From Armillaria gallica (taxonomy: Eukaryota; Basidiomycota; Agaricomycetes; Agaricales; Physalacriaceae): a stretch of DNA of 64,000 bases. Where the stretch lies: assembly GCA_037576215.1 (NCBI GenBank), contig JBANDB010000008.1, positions 2,604,001 through 2,668,000 on the forward strand. Direction: 5' to 3'. The notes under the pieces are model-generated. The model made no database searches. It saw nothing but the letters and a program-made list of their open reading frames with translations, and was not told the origin of the DNA. Within the stretch, counting starts at the first letter, position 1. Each line of letters opens with the position of its first letter. Positions 52,110-63,653 of this stretch are shown piece after piece. Made by a program: the position numbers and the translations under genes.

Positions 52110-53850
52110 ATGGCTGCAAAGATTTCCCCTCCCAAGACAGCAGCCAATGGCCCAAGCGATGATCTAGACTTCATCCCGGAGAATTATGTACAGCACACAC
52201 TGCTCACGACGAAACCCTTGCCACCCATAACAAGTCTTTCGGTTCTTCTCCGCGAAGTCCAATGGATATCATTTTTCGCGCTCACTCTCATTCCGATTGC
52301 CTCCGTCTACGGTGCACTGACGACGACCCTTCGTCTTCCTACGTTTCTCCTCGCTTTCGCCTACTACTTTTACACGGGTTTGAGCATTACCGCAGGATAC
52401 CATAGACTCTGGGCACATCGCTCCTACAACGCCGCTGTCCCCTTACAAATTTTCCTTGCTCTTGGAGGTTGCGGCGCTGTGCAGGGCTCAGTTAAGTGGT
52501 GGAGTCGGGGTCACCGGGCACATCATCGCTTTACCGATACCGACCTGGATCCCTACAATGCTCTGCGCGGATTCTTCTACAGCCATGTTGGCTGGATGCT
52601 GGTGAAACCACGGAGGAAGATCGGAAAGGCTGATGTCAGTGATCTAGGAAAGAGCCCGGTGCTGAGATGGCAGCACCAAAATTATGTTTGGCTACTATTC
52701 GTGATGGCTTTTGGTGTACCAACGGCGGTGGCTCATTTTGGTTGGGGAGATGCGAGGGGTGGATTGGTGTATGCGGGGATTATCAGATTGATGGTCGTTC
52801 ATCACGTTCGTATCTCTCCTTTCATTGTTTCTGGTTGTTCTGAGCCGGTATATGCAGTCAACGTTCTGTGTAAACTCTCTCGCTCACTGGATCGGTGAAA
52901 CACCATTTGATGACAAGCGGACGCCCAAAAATCACGTCCTTACCGCTATTGTGACCGTTGGCGAGGGATACCACAATTTCCACCATCAGGTGTGTTTGCC
53001 AGTTCTATTTTTTATGTTTGGTCATCATCAGACATAATGCACGCAGTTCCCAACGGATTATCGCAATGCGATCAAGTGGTACCAATACGATCCTACCAAG
53101 TGGTTCATCTGGCTCATGGGACAAGCCGGACTCGCCTGGCAACTCAAGGTATCAAATGATGTCTCTAATCGCGCGCATTCAACCCTTCTTATGCTCCCAC
53201 CTCATAGACCTTCCCTTCAAACGAGATTCGTAAAGGCGAGCTTTTAATGCAGATGAAGCGCCTTCGGGAGAAGCAGGAAAACATTGAGTGGTGCAGGAAT
53301 GTGAACCAGTTACCCGTCGTCTCGTATGAAACTTGTATGTGGTTACATTTTTTTCCAGTTTGAATCAGAGCTGACCATCCATTCTCGCAGTCCAAAAACA
53401 AGCAACGAGGCGTCCTCTCGTCCTTGTATCTGGTTTCATTCATGACATGTCTGGTTTCTTAGAAGACCACCCAGGAGGAAAATCTCTCCTAGCAAGATTC
53501 ATCAGTAAAGATGCAACTACGGCCTTCTTTGGCGGCGTGTATGATCATTCGCATGCAGCCCACAATGTCAGCACGCAGTCTTTTGATCTGTCCTCTATAT
53601 CGTTCTCACACCATTTTAGCTTCTATCTATGAAGCGTGTAGGTATTCTCGAGGGCGGACACCCACATATACTGGACATTGCCAAGACTGTACCTCCGGGC
53701 GAGCTGATGAGGGTGGTTAAATATGGTGAAGCGTATCCATCGTCTGGGTCTTGGGGAGAGGGAGAGGAGACAGCGTGGAGTGACGAAGGGTCAGAGGAAA
53801 CTACCCTGAAATCAAAGACGAAAAGGCTGTATCGAAGATACTGCACTTAG
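52110..53850 (+). CDS. OLE1: Delta-9 acyl-CoA desaturase with cytochrome b5 domain
   Basis: An ER enzyme that makes palmitoleic and oleic acid from saturated acyl-CoA. The three histidine boxes are visible: HRLWAH, HRAHH and HNFHH. Four membrane segments lie around [16 protein letters not shown] and [18 protein letters not shown]. The C-terminal cytochrome b5 fusion carries [11 protein letters not shown] and later HSHAAHNLL as haem histidines. This matches fungal Ole1 architecture. The last exon gives [16 protein letters not shown] and an acidic Ser-rich tail ending RLYRRYCT. The long first exon holds two histidine boxes, with six short introns after it. Confidence 0.95.
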
Positions 53851-53930
53851 GAGTCTTGTAAATTTCGACATGTGAAAGTTGAAACATCGTGATCGCGTCG
53901 CCCACGTGCCCTTCTCTACTTTATTCCACA

Positions 53931-56359
53931 ATGTCCCAAGGACAGGACAGTAAACTAGCCGCCAGCCAACTTTCCCGCTTACCGAAGATAAACAAGAGTC
54001 TCTTTATCTCTTCCTACATCAAGGATCAAAAGTCGCAGATCAAAGCCTATGCCGACCAAGGACACAGTTTCGCTTCCTCCCATTCTTCACAGGCGCCCCT
54101 CCCCCAGAAGGAACTTGGCGGCTTCGACACGCCCGTTTTGAAACCGCGCGTACCAAAACCACCGGACTCTCTCATCGAAATCCCTCAACAGAAACCCCGA
54201 AAGGCTGCCCCAATCACCAACACTATCGATAAACATGCCAAGAAACCATCGAAATCCCAACCAAAGCCCGAGTCTTCCAAGAAACAGGTCTCCAGTTCAT
54301 CATCCAGAAAGCGGAAAGCGGCTGAGGTCTCGGACACCGAGCAACAAGCGCGTCAGTGTGATCCATTAGCCGCTTCTCTTTGTTACTTATCCCGGTGACA
54401 GGCTTGAAAGAACGCCGTGAACGAAGACAGCTCAAACGGGCAATTGTTCAAGACAAAGAGAATGACACTTGTTCTGAAGTTTCTGACAAGGATTCGACAG
54501 AGTGCAAGAAGGGCAAACAGAAGCGGGATAAGAACAAAGTGCCTCCGGGCCTTGCCCTTATGCATGGGTTTTCTGCCACGAATATCGGAAAGAATCGTCT
54601 GACTGTGAGTTCGTAGTCCATTGACATCGTTCTCTTGTATCCTTAACCGATTGCAGACCCAACTGCCGCCCATGCTTGGTGTCTTTGGCCGGGGAAAGGC
54701 GTCAGACAAAGCCAAAATTTCCGCAAAACGAGCAGATTTCGGAGGTAAGCGTAGGCATCCTCCTAGGTATCGTTTCTAAGAACAGATTTCCTAGCTATTC
54801 GGTTCTCGGAGGAGCTCTTCTTGAATCGTCCGACGAACTCCAAGATCGCCAGACGCCCTTCGCCGTCTCCATCCAACAATGACACTGATGATATTCGCAG
54901 TGTCAAGTCTGCTCCCGGGAAGAAGCATCCAACTCGACGCAAGAAGGACCAAAGGCATGCTATACGCCGTCGAAAAAAGGATACAGCAACTGAGATCGAG
55001 GAACTCTCTGCTCCAGAGGAAGATTCAGATGCAGAAGTCCCTTCCATGGATCCCTCTCCCAAGCAAAAAGCTCTGGAGTCTGAGATTTGGGACATCGAAA
55101 AGTCAGATTTCGTACTCCCAACCAAGTCTCCTTCCCCTATTGGTAGTCCTTCCAACGTATCAGTCGTATTGGACGCGCGACGCCTTCACTGGACTTCGCA
55201 TAGTAACAAAGCGAAAGAAAATCAGCTCTGTGTCTCCTCTCCTGTGCTGTCTGCCTCAAGGTCGCCTCCTGCTCAAGTGGACAATATTTTCTCAAGTCCC
55301 TCCCTTGGGCCCTCTCAATCAGCGTCACAGCAAGGACGGCATCTCCATTCTGTCGCTCCGTCTGCTATCTATGTACCTTCGAAATACTTTCCCTCTGCGT
55401 CCGCTCCTACCGTTCCCAGTGCCAAAATCCATGTAGAGACTGCAGGAAACCCGATGACCGATGCATATGCACTTGGGTCCGACCTGCAATCTGATGTCAT
55501 CGAGTGCACGATACAAGATGTCAATCCGCCTCAGTGTGTGGATCCTCGCCAGCCTCGTGTCCACCCTGTGCTCGAACGTTGTGTTCCCTCTGAAATCCTA
55601 GACGGGCATCAGGAGCAGCATAATCTACCTATAGATATGTACGAATGCGACGAACATTTCCTGGAAGGCGATCTGTGGAGCGGTTCAAAAGATTATCCTG
55701 CTCATTATCGATTCCATCATGCAAGCAATGCTCCTGATTTTGGCGAATATAAGGACGCAACGGACTTGGACTACCAACAAACTCTTCATGACGATGCAGC
55801 CCTCCAGATTGAAGACGAGAGCTTTGAAATGAACGATACTATCATGGAACCCTTTGTCACTCACTGTTATACCGACCAGAATTATTACTACATGGATCCC
55901 ACCTACCATTATGCAGACGACGGGGATTACTGGGATTGCGGCGATGACGAGGAGCTGATCGTTGCCTTTGATGGCGACGATCAAGACTACAATCAGCATA
56001 CACCCTTACACGAATCTTACGACATTTCTGGTGATGGCTATTTGGACGAGTTCGCTTCCGATTCCCTCTCAATCGATGATATATACGTTGAGAATGAAGG
56101 TGGACAGTTGGACGAAAGTGTAGCTTTTCAAGCTCAACCTTCGCTTGGGCTCATGTCATCTGCAGAAACGTCTATGGACAGTGCAGATGACAATTCTCTC
56201 GGAGGCGCGCATAATTTCCTTGAGGGTCGAGAGCTGTTGTGTGGTTTTTCCGAGGTGTTTTCTCGAGACTTCACTAGAATAGAGCGAGGTCCCACTGCGT
56301 CTGCAGAGGCGCAAGTGGCCAAAACATTGCGTGGCCATTGGTTACCGCAGAGACTGTAA
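53931..56359 (+). CDS. Large disordered protein of unknown function
   Basis: I do not recognise the family. The N-terminus is MSQGQDSKLAASQLSRLPKI, then SSYIKDQKSQIKAYADQG. A Lys/Pro/Ser-rich stretch and a basic coiled segment (LKERRERRQLKRAIVQD) follow. One 1.5 kb exon codes a low-complexity region: basic (PGKKHPTRRKKDQRHAIRRR), then Ser/Pro-rich, then strongly acidic with Tyr and Asp (YYYMDPTYHYADDGDYWDC). The last residues, TASAEAQVAKTLRGHWLPQRL, look ordered and may be a conserved tail. A nuclear scaffold or chromatin role would fit the charge pattern but is only inference. Its start lies 80 bases after OLE1. Confidence 0.72.
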
Positions 56360-56742
56360 TACTAGTTACAATAGAGTAGGACTGTCCTCCGATTGCCGAG
56401 TCACGTCCGAGTTAATATTAGCGGCTCCGACTTATTTTCACATGACGGCAACGCGTGAAACTGTCTAAGGATCCTTCATTTCTACCACCACCCACCACAT
56501 TCAAAGAAGCGATTTTATGGCGTCCTTAGGTGAGCTTTCCCGCCTTTTTGTCCAGATTGGCGATGCGGATAGATGGGTCAACAAGTGCCACAGATCACGT
56601 TATGAATTTGACGCGTTATATGCACTTATTTGTGGCATCGCTCATTTAAAACCCTTTTCGCGTCTGCCCCTTCTCTTCTAATTACCACCACCTTTTTTTT
56701 CTTCTGTCGCGTCTCTTTATCGTTGGTAACACGCTGACGCCA
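56360..56742. other. Intergenic region upstream of the nuclear GTPase gene
   Basis: 383 bases without a clear gene. An ATG at 56517 with a good donor soon after (ccttag/gtgagc) could be a non-coding or alternative first exon of the GTPase gene. A T-rich tract precedes the chosen start. Confidence 0.35.
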
Positions 56743-59700
56743 ATGAACTCCAAAGAAAATCAGAGCATGGCTCTGAGGACCAATGTACGTCGCGTCGCGT
56801 CTGTCTGTTCTGTTCCTGATTTTTTCCCCATCAAGGCTGTGACTATTAAGCCCGAGCCCCAAGAGTTCACGATGCCTAACCCTTTGGTATCTTCTATCAA
56901 CACCCATCCTGCTTCCGTAGTATCAAATGGTGTCAAACCAGAACCAGGTACCGCCGACGACGTTGCGCGCGTTGTATGTGCTCTTTTTTTTATCGTACCG
57001 GGTTGCGTATCACTGACGCGACGCGTACGCATGAAAGTTCCTCCAACGCGGTCTCCCTGTCCCTTTTTACGTCCAAGAAAGCGCGTCTTCGACCACCGGC
57101 ACCCCCAAAGCCGAGCCAGAGACGCCGCAAGACGCGCCATTGGGCTCTTCTTCCTCGCGGCTCGAGGCTCAGAGGCCGGCGATGCTGTATTCTGTTTACA
57201 ATTCAACGAGTGACGTCTCCTACAGCCCAGAAGGCGCCCTTCAAGAAGGGCTGGGCATGGTGAAGAGTATTGAACAGGGCTTAGGGAAGTTACAACTGGG
57301 AAGCAAATTGCGACAGGATGTTTGGCATCGTGAGCTTGAGAAGTGCGCTGCAAAGTCCTCCGTGTCGTGACACCGTCTTAACATCTCTCGTCTAGCCTCC
57401 GAGGACAAACGACCCCGAAGACTCTCATTGCTATATGTGGAGGCAGGTTATTCTCGCCACCTTTCAAAACATGCATACTAAATTGTGCTCATTAGCTACG
57501 GGAGCTGGCAAGTCATCCATTCTTAATGCCATCCTGGACGGTATGCATATATTCCGGAATTGTGTCGCTAGTCCTCACATATCTCCTGTACAGACAACAT
57601 CGTGCCCACAAGTGGAATGCGAGGTAAGTGTAGCACTGCTAGCTATCAACGTTCAAGCTGATACTGGGTCCATAGCATGTACTGCCGTAGTAACCGAAAT
57701 TGCGTATCACAACAAGCCTACTGTGGACGCCGACGTTTCCTTTTTAACGGCAGCTGAATGGAAAGAAGAATTGTCTGTCCTTCTCCAAGACCTTGTCGAT
57801 GAAGACGGCACCATCAAACGTAGTAACGACTTGAAAAGTGATGCTGGTGTTGCCTGGCAAAAGGTAGGAGCCGCGTATGAGACTGGCTTCCGTACTTTGC
57901 TTACTCTCAGTGGAGGTGCATGCCGTCTATCCATCGATCTCTCAAGAAGCTCTGGTCAGAATGACGCCCGATGAGATTATTACTCGCGATCCTAGTACGT
58001 TGTTCAATCTTATTTGGTGAGAGATGTGCTTAATTGGTCAACCATAGAAATTGCAGCGATACTGGGCACTACCAAGAAGATTGTTGCCAGAAACTCCAAA
58101 GAATTTGCCGCCGAAATTGCCAAATATATTGATTCGAAGGACCAGAGTCGTGGCAAGAAGGACAAGAAGAATAAGCGAAGCGCAGAGAAAAAAAGAAGAA
58201 GGGTCAGACTATCATGGAAAAGATCCAGGCTGCCGCCAAGAAGAATGGAGACAAGACTGCCAAGAAGACGTCTAGCGACAAGGAGTCGAATACCAAGGAT
58301 GCACCGGCTCTTTGGCCTCTCATTCGCCAGGTGAATGTCCGTTGTGCCGCCAAGGCTTTGTCGACTGGCACTGTCTTGGTGGATCTTCCAGGCAAGGGTC
58401 TTCTTTTTCCCCTTCAACTCCATCTGATCTAATGCAGGTGTTGCTGACGCCAATGCGGCGCGAAACAACATAGCGAAAGATTATATGAAAACATGCGCGT
58501 GCATTTGGATCTTGGCCCCGATTACTAGAGCGGTGGATGACAAGACAGCTCGAGGTGAAGCTTCTATTCTTTTTGCGGAAGTTGAAGAGGTCCTGATCAT
58601 AATTAGACCTGTTGGGGGATGCGTTCAAGATGCAACTGATGAGTGAGTCTGTTCGTTAAATATCAGTAATATTTTAGTAACATTCTTGCTTTGTATAGTG
58701 GGTAAGCAGCCTGACCTTGGTCGATGTCTGTTTTACTGATGGGTGAATTGGTGCACCTTGGTAGACGGAAAGTAAGTCAGATTCTCTGCGCTCTCCCTAC
58801 TCTGTTGACCTTTTATGCAGCTACGATGATCATGCCATCACCTTCATTGGTTTGTCATTCTTTCTGCTGTTGTTTACACCATCTGACAGCCTGCAGCGAG
58901 CAAGTGCGACGACATCTCTTGCTCGGAAGTCATCAGAGCTCTTCATTTGGAAGATGACGACGAGCTTGTGGCCATCGAAGATAAGATTGATGACAACAAA
59001 TCCGAGTCAAAGGAATGGAGCAAGAAGAAAAGTGCTCTCGAAAAACAGATCAAGGGTTAGTGCCCTTTTCACTCATCCAGCTGTGTCTCATTTGATAACA
59101 CTGTTGTAGAGATTGAAACTGTAATCAAAAACCATCGTCAAGATGTCGGCGAATACGAGAAACACCTGGAGGCTATCAAAGACGGTGAAATCTTTGTACC
59201 TCGTTTGAGCTCCAAGAAGAAGGTCATCTCTGGCAAGAAGAGGAAGAATAGCCGCGGTGGTAAAAAGGGGTCTCCAAAGCGACGCCGCAGTGCCGAAGAC
59301 GAGGCTTCCTCTTCCGACAGCGACGATTCTGAGTCTGACGAATCGTCAGATTCTGACAGCGATAGCGGATCCGACAGTGACAACGACTCCAGTTCTGACG
59401 AGGAAAACTCGGCCAACAATGCTTCAAATTCCGAGGATGAACCCCAGGACCCAGAGACGGAAGACAGTTTGAAGGTGAAGATCAAGGAAACGAAAGCAAG
59501 CATCAAAGAGGCCCGCACTCTCAAATCTGAACTTCAGAAAGAGAAGAAGGCAGCGAACGATGAACTTGCGACCTTGAAAAAGACTCTGACGAAGTTGCAG
59601 AAGGAGAAGAATGCGTTTTGTTCTTTGAAGAGATCCGAGGTACTTCCTTCGCTACAATTTTTACGAGGTTCTTTTCTGACTTGCTTGTAGTTTTCTCGCG

Positions 59701-61471
59701 ACGTTTTGAAGGAAGATTTCCGTGTAGGACTTAAGGATCTTGATGGTGGGTCTCTATCGTTCGGCTGTGTCTTTGCTCAATATCCTCTACAGACGCTGCT
59801 GCTGAAGAACGTGATCCAGACAACTTCAATCCCTCTGTCAATATTCGTGGTATGTGCTCCTCACAAGAGACCTCATTCAGCACGCTCACATCTCATAGAT
59901 TATGATGCTATTGATCTGCCTGTCTTCACTTGTTCCAGTCGAGACTACGTCAGATTGACTAGTGAGTCTACTGCGACACAAACACACATCATTATTAACC
60001 TTGCATTTCATTCGCGCAGAACAAGTAGAGGGCGACGGTGAACCGACATGCTTCTCTAACATTGATGATACGGGTATCCCCGCACTTCAGGAGTGGTGCC
60101 ACGCCTTGACGCTCTCTTCTCGTGAGCGGAGCGCCCGAACTTTCCTCGCTCATCTCCAGACTTTCTCCGTGTCCATTCAAACGTACGTGAACGGCATCAG
60201 TGGTGTGACCGCTACAGACAGAGAAGCTCTACGCTCCAAATGGGAGTCAACGGATGAGGAACTGGATCAAGATGATCAATTCCAGCTTGACGACGACGAT
60301 CCTTATGCTGCCATCCTAGGTGGTGGCCTGTATAGCATGAAGGAGACGGCACCAAAAGTCGACGCCTATGGCGAAGCCGTAGGGATTACTCCAAGGCTCG
60401 TAAAGGTCGAGTACATCACTGTCATAGGAAGGTCCGTTCTAACAGATGACTGATAGGATTTCACGAAAGTGATTGAAGACAACGTTGAAAACCTCAAGGC
60501 CAAGTTCCGTGAAGGCTTAGCAGACAAATGTCGAACCGGTGCTACCCAGGCATCAGCAGCTGCTGTCAGCACTTCGGATGAATTTGCAGGTTCAATGCAT
60601 TGGGGTACTTACCGTGCGAGTAAGTAATCCGTTCTACACTCCCTCGAGACGCTCTGATCATAAAGTACAGCACTTCGCCGCCATGGCTCCTTCCGTCGGG
60701 ACCTAAACGTCGAACTTCTCGCTCCCTTTACGAAGAATATCGCTGCCTCGTGGGGCAAGCTTTTCGAGACAGATCTGTTTGATTCATTCAAGAGGGCGAC
60801 CCTACAGACAATACAGAAGCTTCTCATGGACGTGGAAAACTCTGCTGCGCCTGGTCTTAAGGACCGAACAAAGATACAAGGAGAACTGTGTTTAGAGGAA
60901 GCTAAAGTCGCACTGCAAAAGAGCATGGATGTGGTGTCCGAATCTATGGCGAATGAACAGAAAGAGATCTCACGCTGTCTCGCACCGCATGTACAGGACG
61001 AACTCACTCCCGGATATGATCGAGCAATGGAAGAGCGAGGCGCAGGGAGTGTGGCGAGACAAAAGGTGAGGCAATCTTTGGCGCAGCTCTTCATACGTGC
61101 TGATCTTTTTCATGAATTAGGCTTCTTTCCATGACTTCATCTCTGAAGCCAAGGAGGACCTGTTTGAAGACGGCGCGGATGTGATCATGGAGAGGCTGGC
61201 GAATGCTGCGTCCGCTGTTGGCGATGGTCTTGCTTTGTCTCTAGGAGAGCTCGCGCAGAAGATTGAGGTCAATCTTGCCGTCCTGTGGGAAGGTGCAGGA
61301 GACGATCCCCAACAAGTGTATGCGCGTCGAGCGATTGTCGCTGAGGTGGAGAAGATTCTTGGACAAATTGAGATGTGGAAAGATGCAGAGAAGCTAAAGA
61401 AGGAGCGAGACCAGGAAGACTTGCTTGCACAGGAGCTATTGGTCGACGAAGATGTCGAGATGGATGATTGA
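56743..61471 (+). CDS. Nuclear dynamin-like GTPase (SLIP-GC/NUGGC-like)
   Basis: A large GTPase of about 1,200 residues. G1 is GATGAGKSS, the G2 threonine lies in SGMRACTAVVTEI, G3 is VDLPGVADANAARN, and G4 is FIASKCDD. A lysine-rich insert lies between G2 and G3. Then follow a coiled coil, a basic patch (KKKVISGKKRKNSRGGKK, nuclear-signal like), a Ser/Asp/Glu tract (SSDSDDSESDESSDSDSD), another coiled coil, and a C-terminal helical region ending LLVDEDVEMDD. The closest family known to me is vertebrate nuclear GTPase SLIP-GC and its fungal relatives. Around 20 introns split it, including two GC-AG candidates at 57443-57495 and 58392-58437 and micro-exons near 58699 and 58765. One frame jump lies at an A7 run (58188-58194). 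Confidence 0.82.
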
Positions 61472-61734
61472 AGTTGAAAAGCCAATTCTTTCATGAGTAT
61501 CATTATTTGTATTCGCTTTCTGGTTGGTTACTCTATCGCCTTGTATATTGTGTCTTGCATAGTGTACTTTATCTGTTTTGTTAGATTGCTCCTTTTACCG
61601 TATCATCACGTAGATTTTAGTGACTTGAATACCTAAAGTTTTCTTACCGTTAGCCCCTGAACGAATCCGGTGATTGCCGAGCCAAACCCAAGATCCACGT
61701 GTTTCCCGCCGTTCCGCTCTCTTCCTCCTCTACG

Positions 61735-62855
61735 ATGATCCTTAGACAGCTTCCGCGTTTATGTCGCTCGCTTTCGACTGAAGTATACCACCTTCCTTCA
61801 TCTTCTACTTCTATTATTCCTCTTGCGACTCGTGAAGTCGAAGCCCAACCTATTCCCAATGGAGCCCGTTCAATATCCCTAGCGCATCCGAAGGATCCAC
61901 GGCTCAACTACCACACTCGTTATCAGATTCCCCGTCTTCATCAAAGTCACAGCCGCCACCACCACCATCCCCAACGACCACACCGACAATGGATTCAGCA
62001 CTTTCGCAGGTCGAGTCACCGAGCGTGCCATCTAAAGTTGAATCAAAGGGTCCAGTGTACTCTCAGCCACCATTCCATACACACGCGTTCTTTACGGTCC
62101 TAGAGAAGACATTTCCAACGCCTACAGCACGGGGTCTCATGCGTGCAACTCGAGCCTTACTCGTTGATCGCGTAGGCCGTGTCAGAAGGGAGGGCTTGAC
62201 TGCTAAAGACTTGGACAACGTATGTCCCCGTTCGCGCTACGTTGCCTTTCTAAACACGGATGATAGCAAGCGTACCTTTTTCGTGCTGCCCTTTCCGAGC
62301 TCCGGTCAGAGATCGCAATGACTACTAAGAATGACATAGCGGCAATGAAGACATCCGGAACAGTACTGAGAAGGGAGGTGGACAAATTAGATGTCAAGAT
62401 GAAAGAAGACCTTGGGTTTCTCAAACATGAGTTTGTCGTCTCACGGTTTGCTGCTGGAGGGTGCTAACACTGATTCAGGATTCAGATGGAGCTGGATAGT
62501 CGGAAGAACGAGGTCAAGGAGCAGTTCAAGCGACAAGACATTTCTGTCGAGGTGGGATTTTGATCCTTTTTTTGTCACAAATACTAAACTGTAGCCGTAG
62601 GAGATGCTGAACAAGTTCATCGTCGAGGTCAGTACCCTTCGGACAGTAGTAGAAGAGGTCAAGTGGGATAACACACGGCGCGCCGTTCTTACACTGTTCG
62701 GATTCGTTGCGGTTTTCCTAACGTTTATGGAACTCCGACCCAAGCCACCTCCAACACCACCTGCCCCTGCATCACGACATATACCCCCTTCACAACCTTC
62801 CAATCCTGTGCATGAGACGGGCGATGGGTTGGAGAAGATTGACTGGGTTACATAG
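61735..62855 (+). CDS. FMP32: FMP32/MCUR1-like mitochondrial coiled-coil protein
   Basis: A member of the CCDC90/MCUR1/Fmp32 family of inner-membrane coiled-coil proteins, which are linked to complex IV assembly or calcium uptake. The start at 61735 gives [19 protein letters not shown], a likely presequence. A 62-nt intron (about 61831-61892) joins a Ser/Pro-rich part to the core: [39 protein letters not shown] and GLTAKDLDN. The coiled coil ([35 protein letters not shown]) comes next, then one membrane helix ([19 protein letters not shown]) and a Pro-rich tail. The order matches the family. A CACGTG lies 34 bases before the ATG. Confidence 0.78.
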
Positions 62856-62968
62856 CAGATCTATATCCTGGACAAGAAGAAGTATGTAATGTGAAAGCAT
62901 ATAATCTACACTGTATCATCCCCCTCGCACCTTATAGCTGTTATACACTTATTATAATGTAACGAGTT

Positions 62969-63614
62969 TCATTTGACCTCGAGTTTTTCGAGTTCCGAAG
63001 CAAGGGCATCTGTAGATGTGGATTCCGTCGTTGTCATCGACGGTGCAGCCTCTCCAGGTGAGTCTGAAGCGGACGAAGTTGTCGCTGAAGTCTTGGTCGC
63101 GGTCTCCTTCACTGGCGTCTCTCCTTCATCATCATCTTCCCAGCTATCCTTGATGATCTCACTCTTCTTCTCTTCCCGTTTTTCCTTCCGTTTCGCGTTC
63201 TTCTTCGCACTCTTACTCAACGGTTTATCTCCTGCACCAGAGTTTGAAGTCGAAGGCGGTGGTGCCCACCCAACGATATGCCCTTTCGGCAACACATTGG
63301 CATCCATCTGAGCCTGCTTAGTGCCTCTGAACCGACGGACGTCTTCCTGAGGAGTGAACCCAGGACGAATTTTTTTCTGCTGACGGATCCTGGAAGGAGT
63401 AGTGTTTTAGTGCTGATGGTAGCTCGGTGTGCCGCACGACATACGTTCCATCTGGCCGTCGGGATTCCGGGATGACGCGCTCGAGGGTATGAGGGTCGAC
63501 GGCGATGCCTGCAGCAGTCTGATCTGGGTTCAACGGCGGGCGCGACATCGAGGTTGGATGGCAAGCAACTGACGGCCGGTGCCGCGTGTTTGTAGGGTTA
63601 GGGGTAGCCATCAT
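62969..63614 (-). CDS. PYM1: PYM1, partner of Mago-Y14 (exon-junction complex disassembly)
   Basis: PYM binds Mago-Y14 and helps ribosomes strip exon-junction complexes from mRNA. The N-terminal signature is present: SGIAVDP-type AAGIAVDPHTLERVIPESRRPDGT, joined by one intron to IRQQKKIRPGFTPQEDVRRFRG. A basic segment follows (SKSAKKNAKRKEKREEKK), then an acidic and Ser/Thr-rich end with SELEKLEVK. Two ATGs stand in tandem at 63614 and 63611. The presence of PYM fits an intron-rich genome that keeps the exon-junction complex. The start codon is only 39 bases from the divergent CSN3 start. Confidence 0.9.
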
Positions 63615-63653
63615 TCTTTCCTTTCGCTTTCATTATCAGGCTCGTTACACAAG

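Noticed and set aside
56960..57075. Frame change near the start of the GTPase gene
   Set aside because: A 64-nt intron from gtatgt to gaaag joins the two parts in one frame.
57864..57915. Apparent frameshift before VHAVYPSISQ in the GTPase gene
   Set aside because: A normal 52-nt intron (gtagga..gtggag) explains the phase change.
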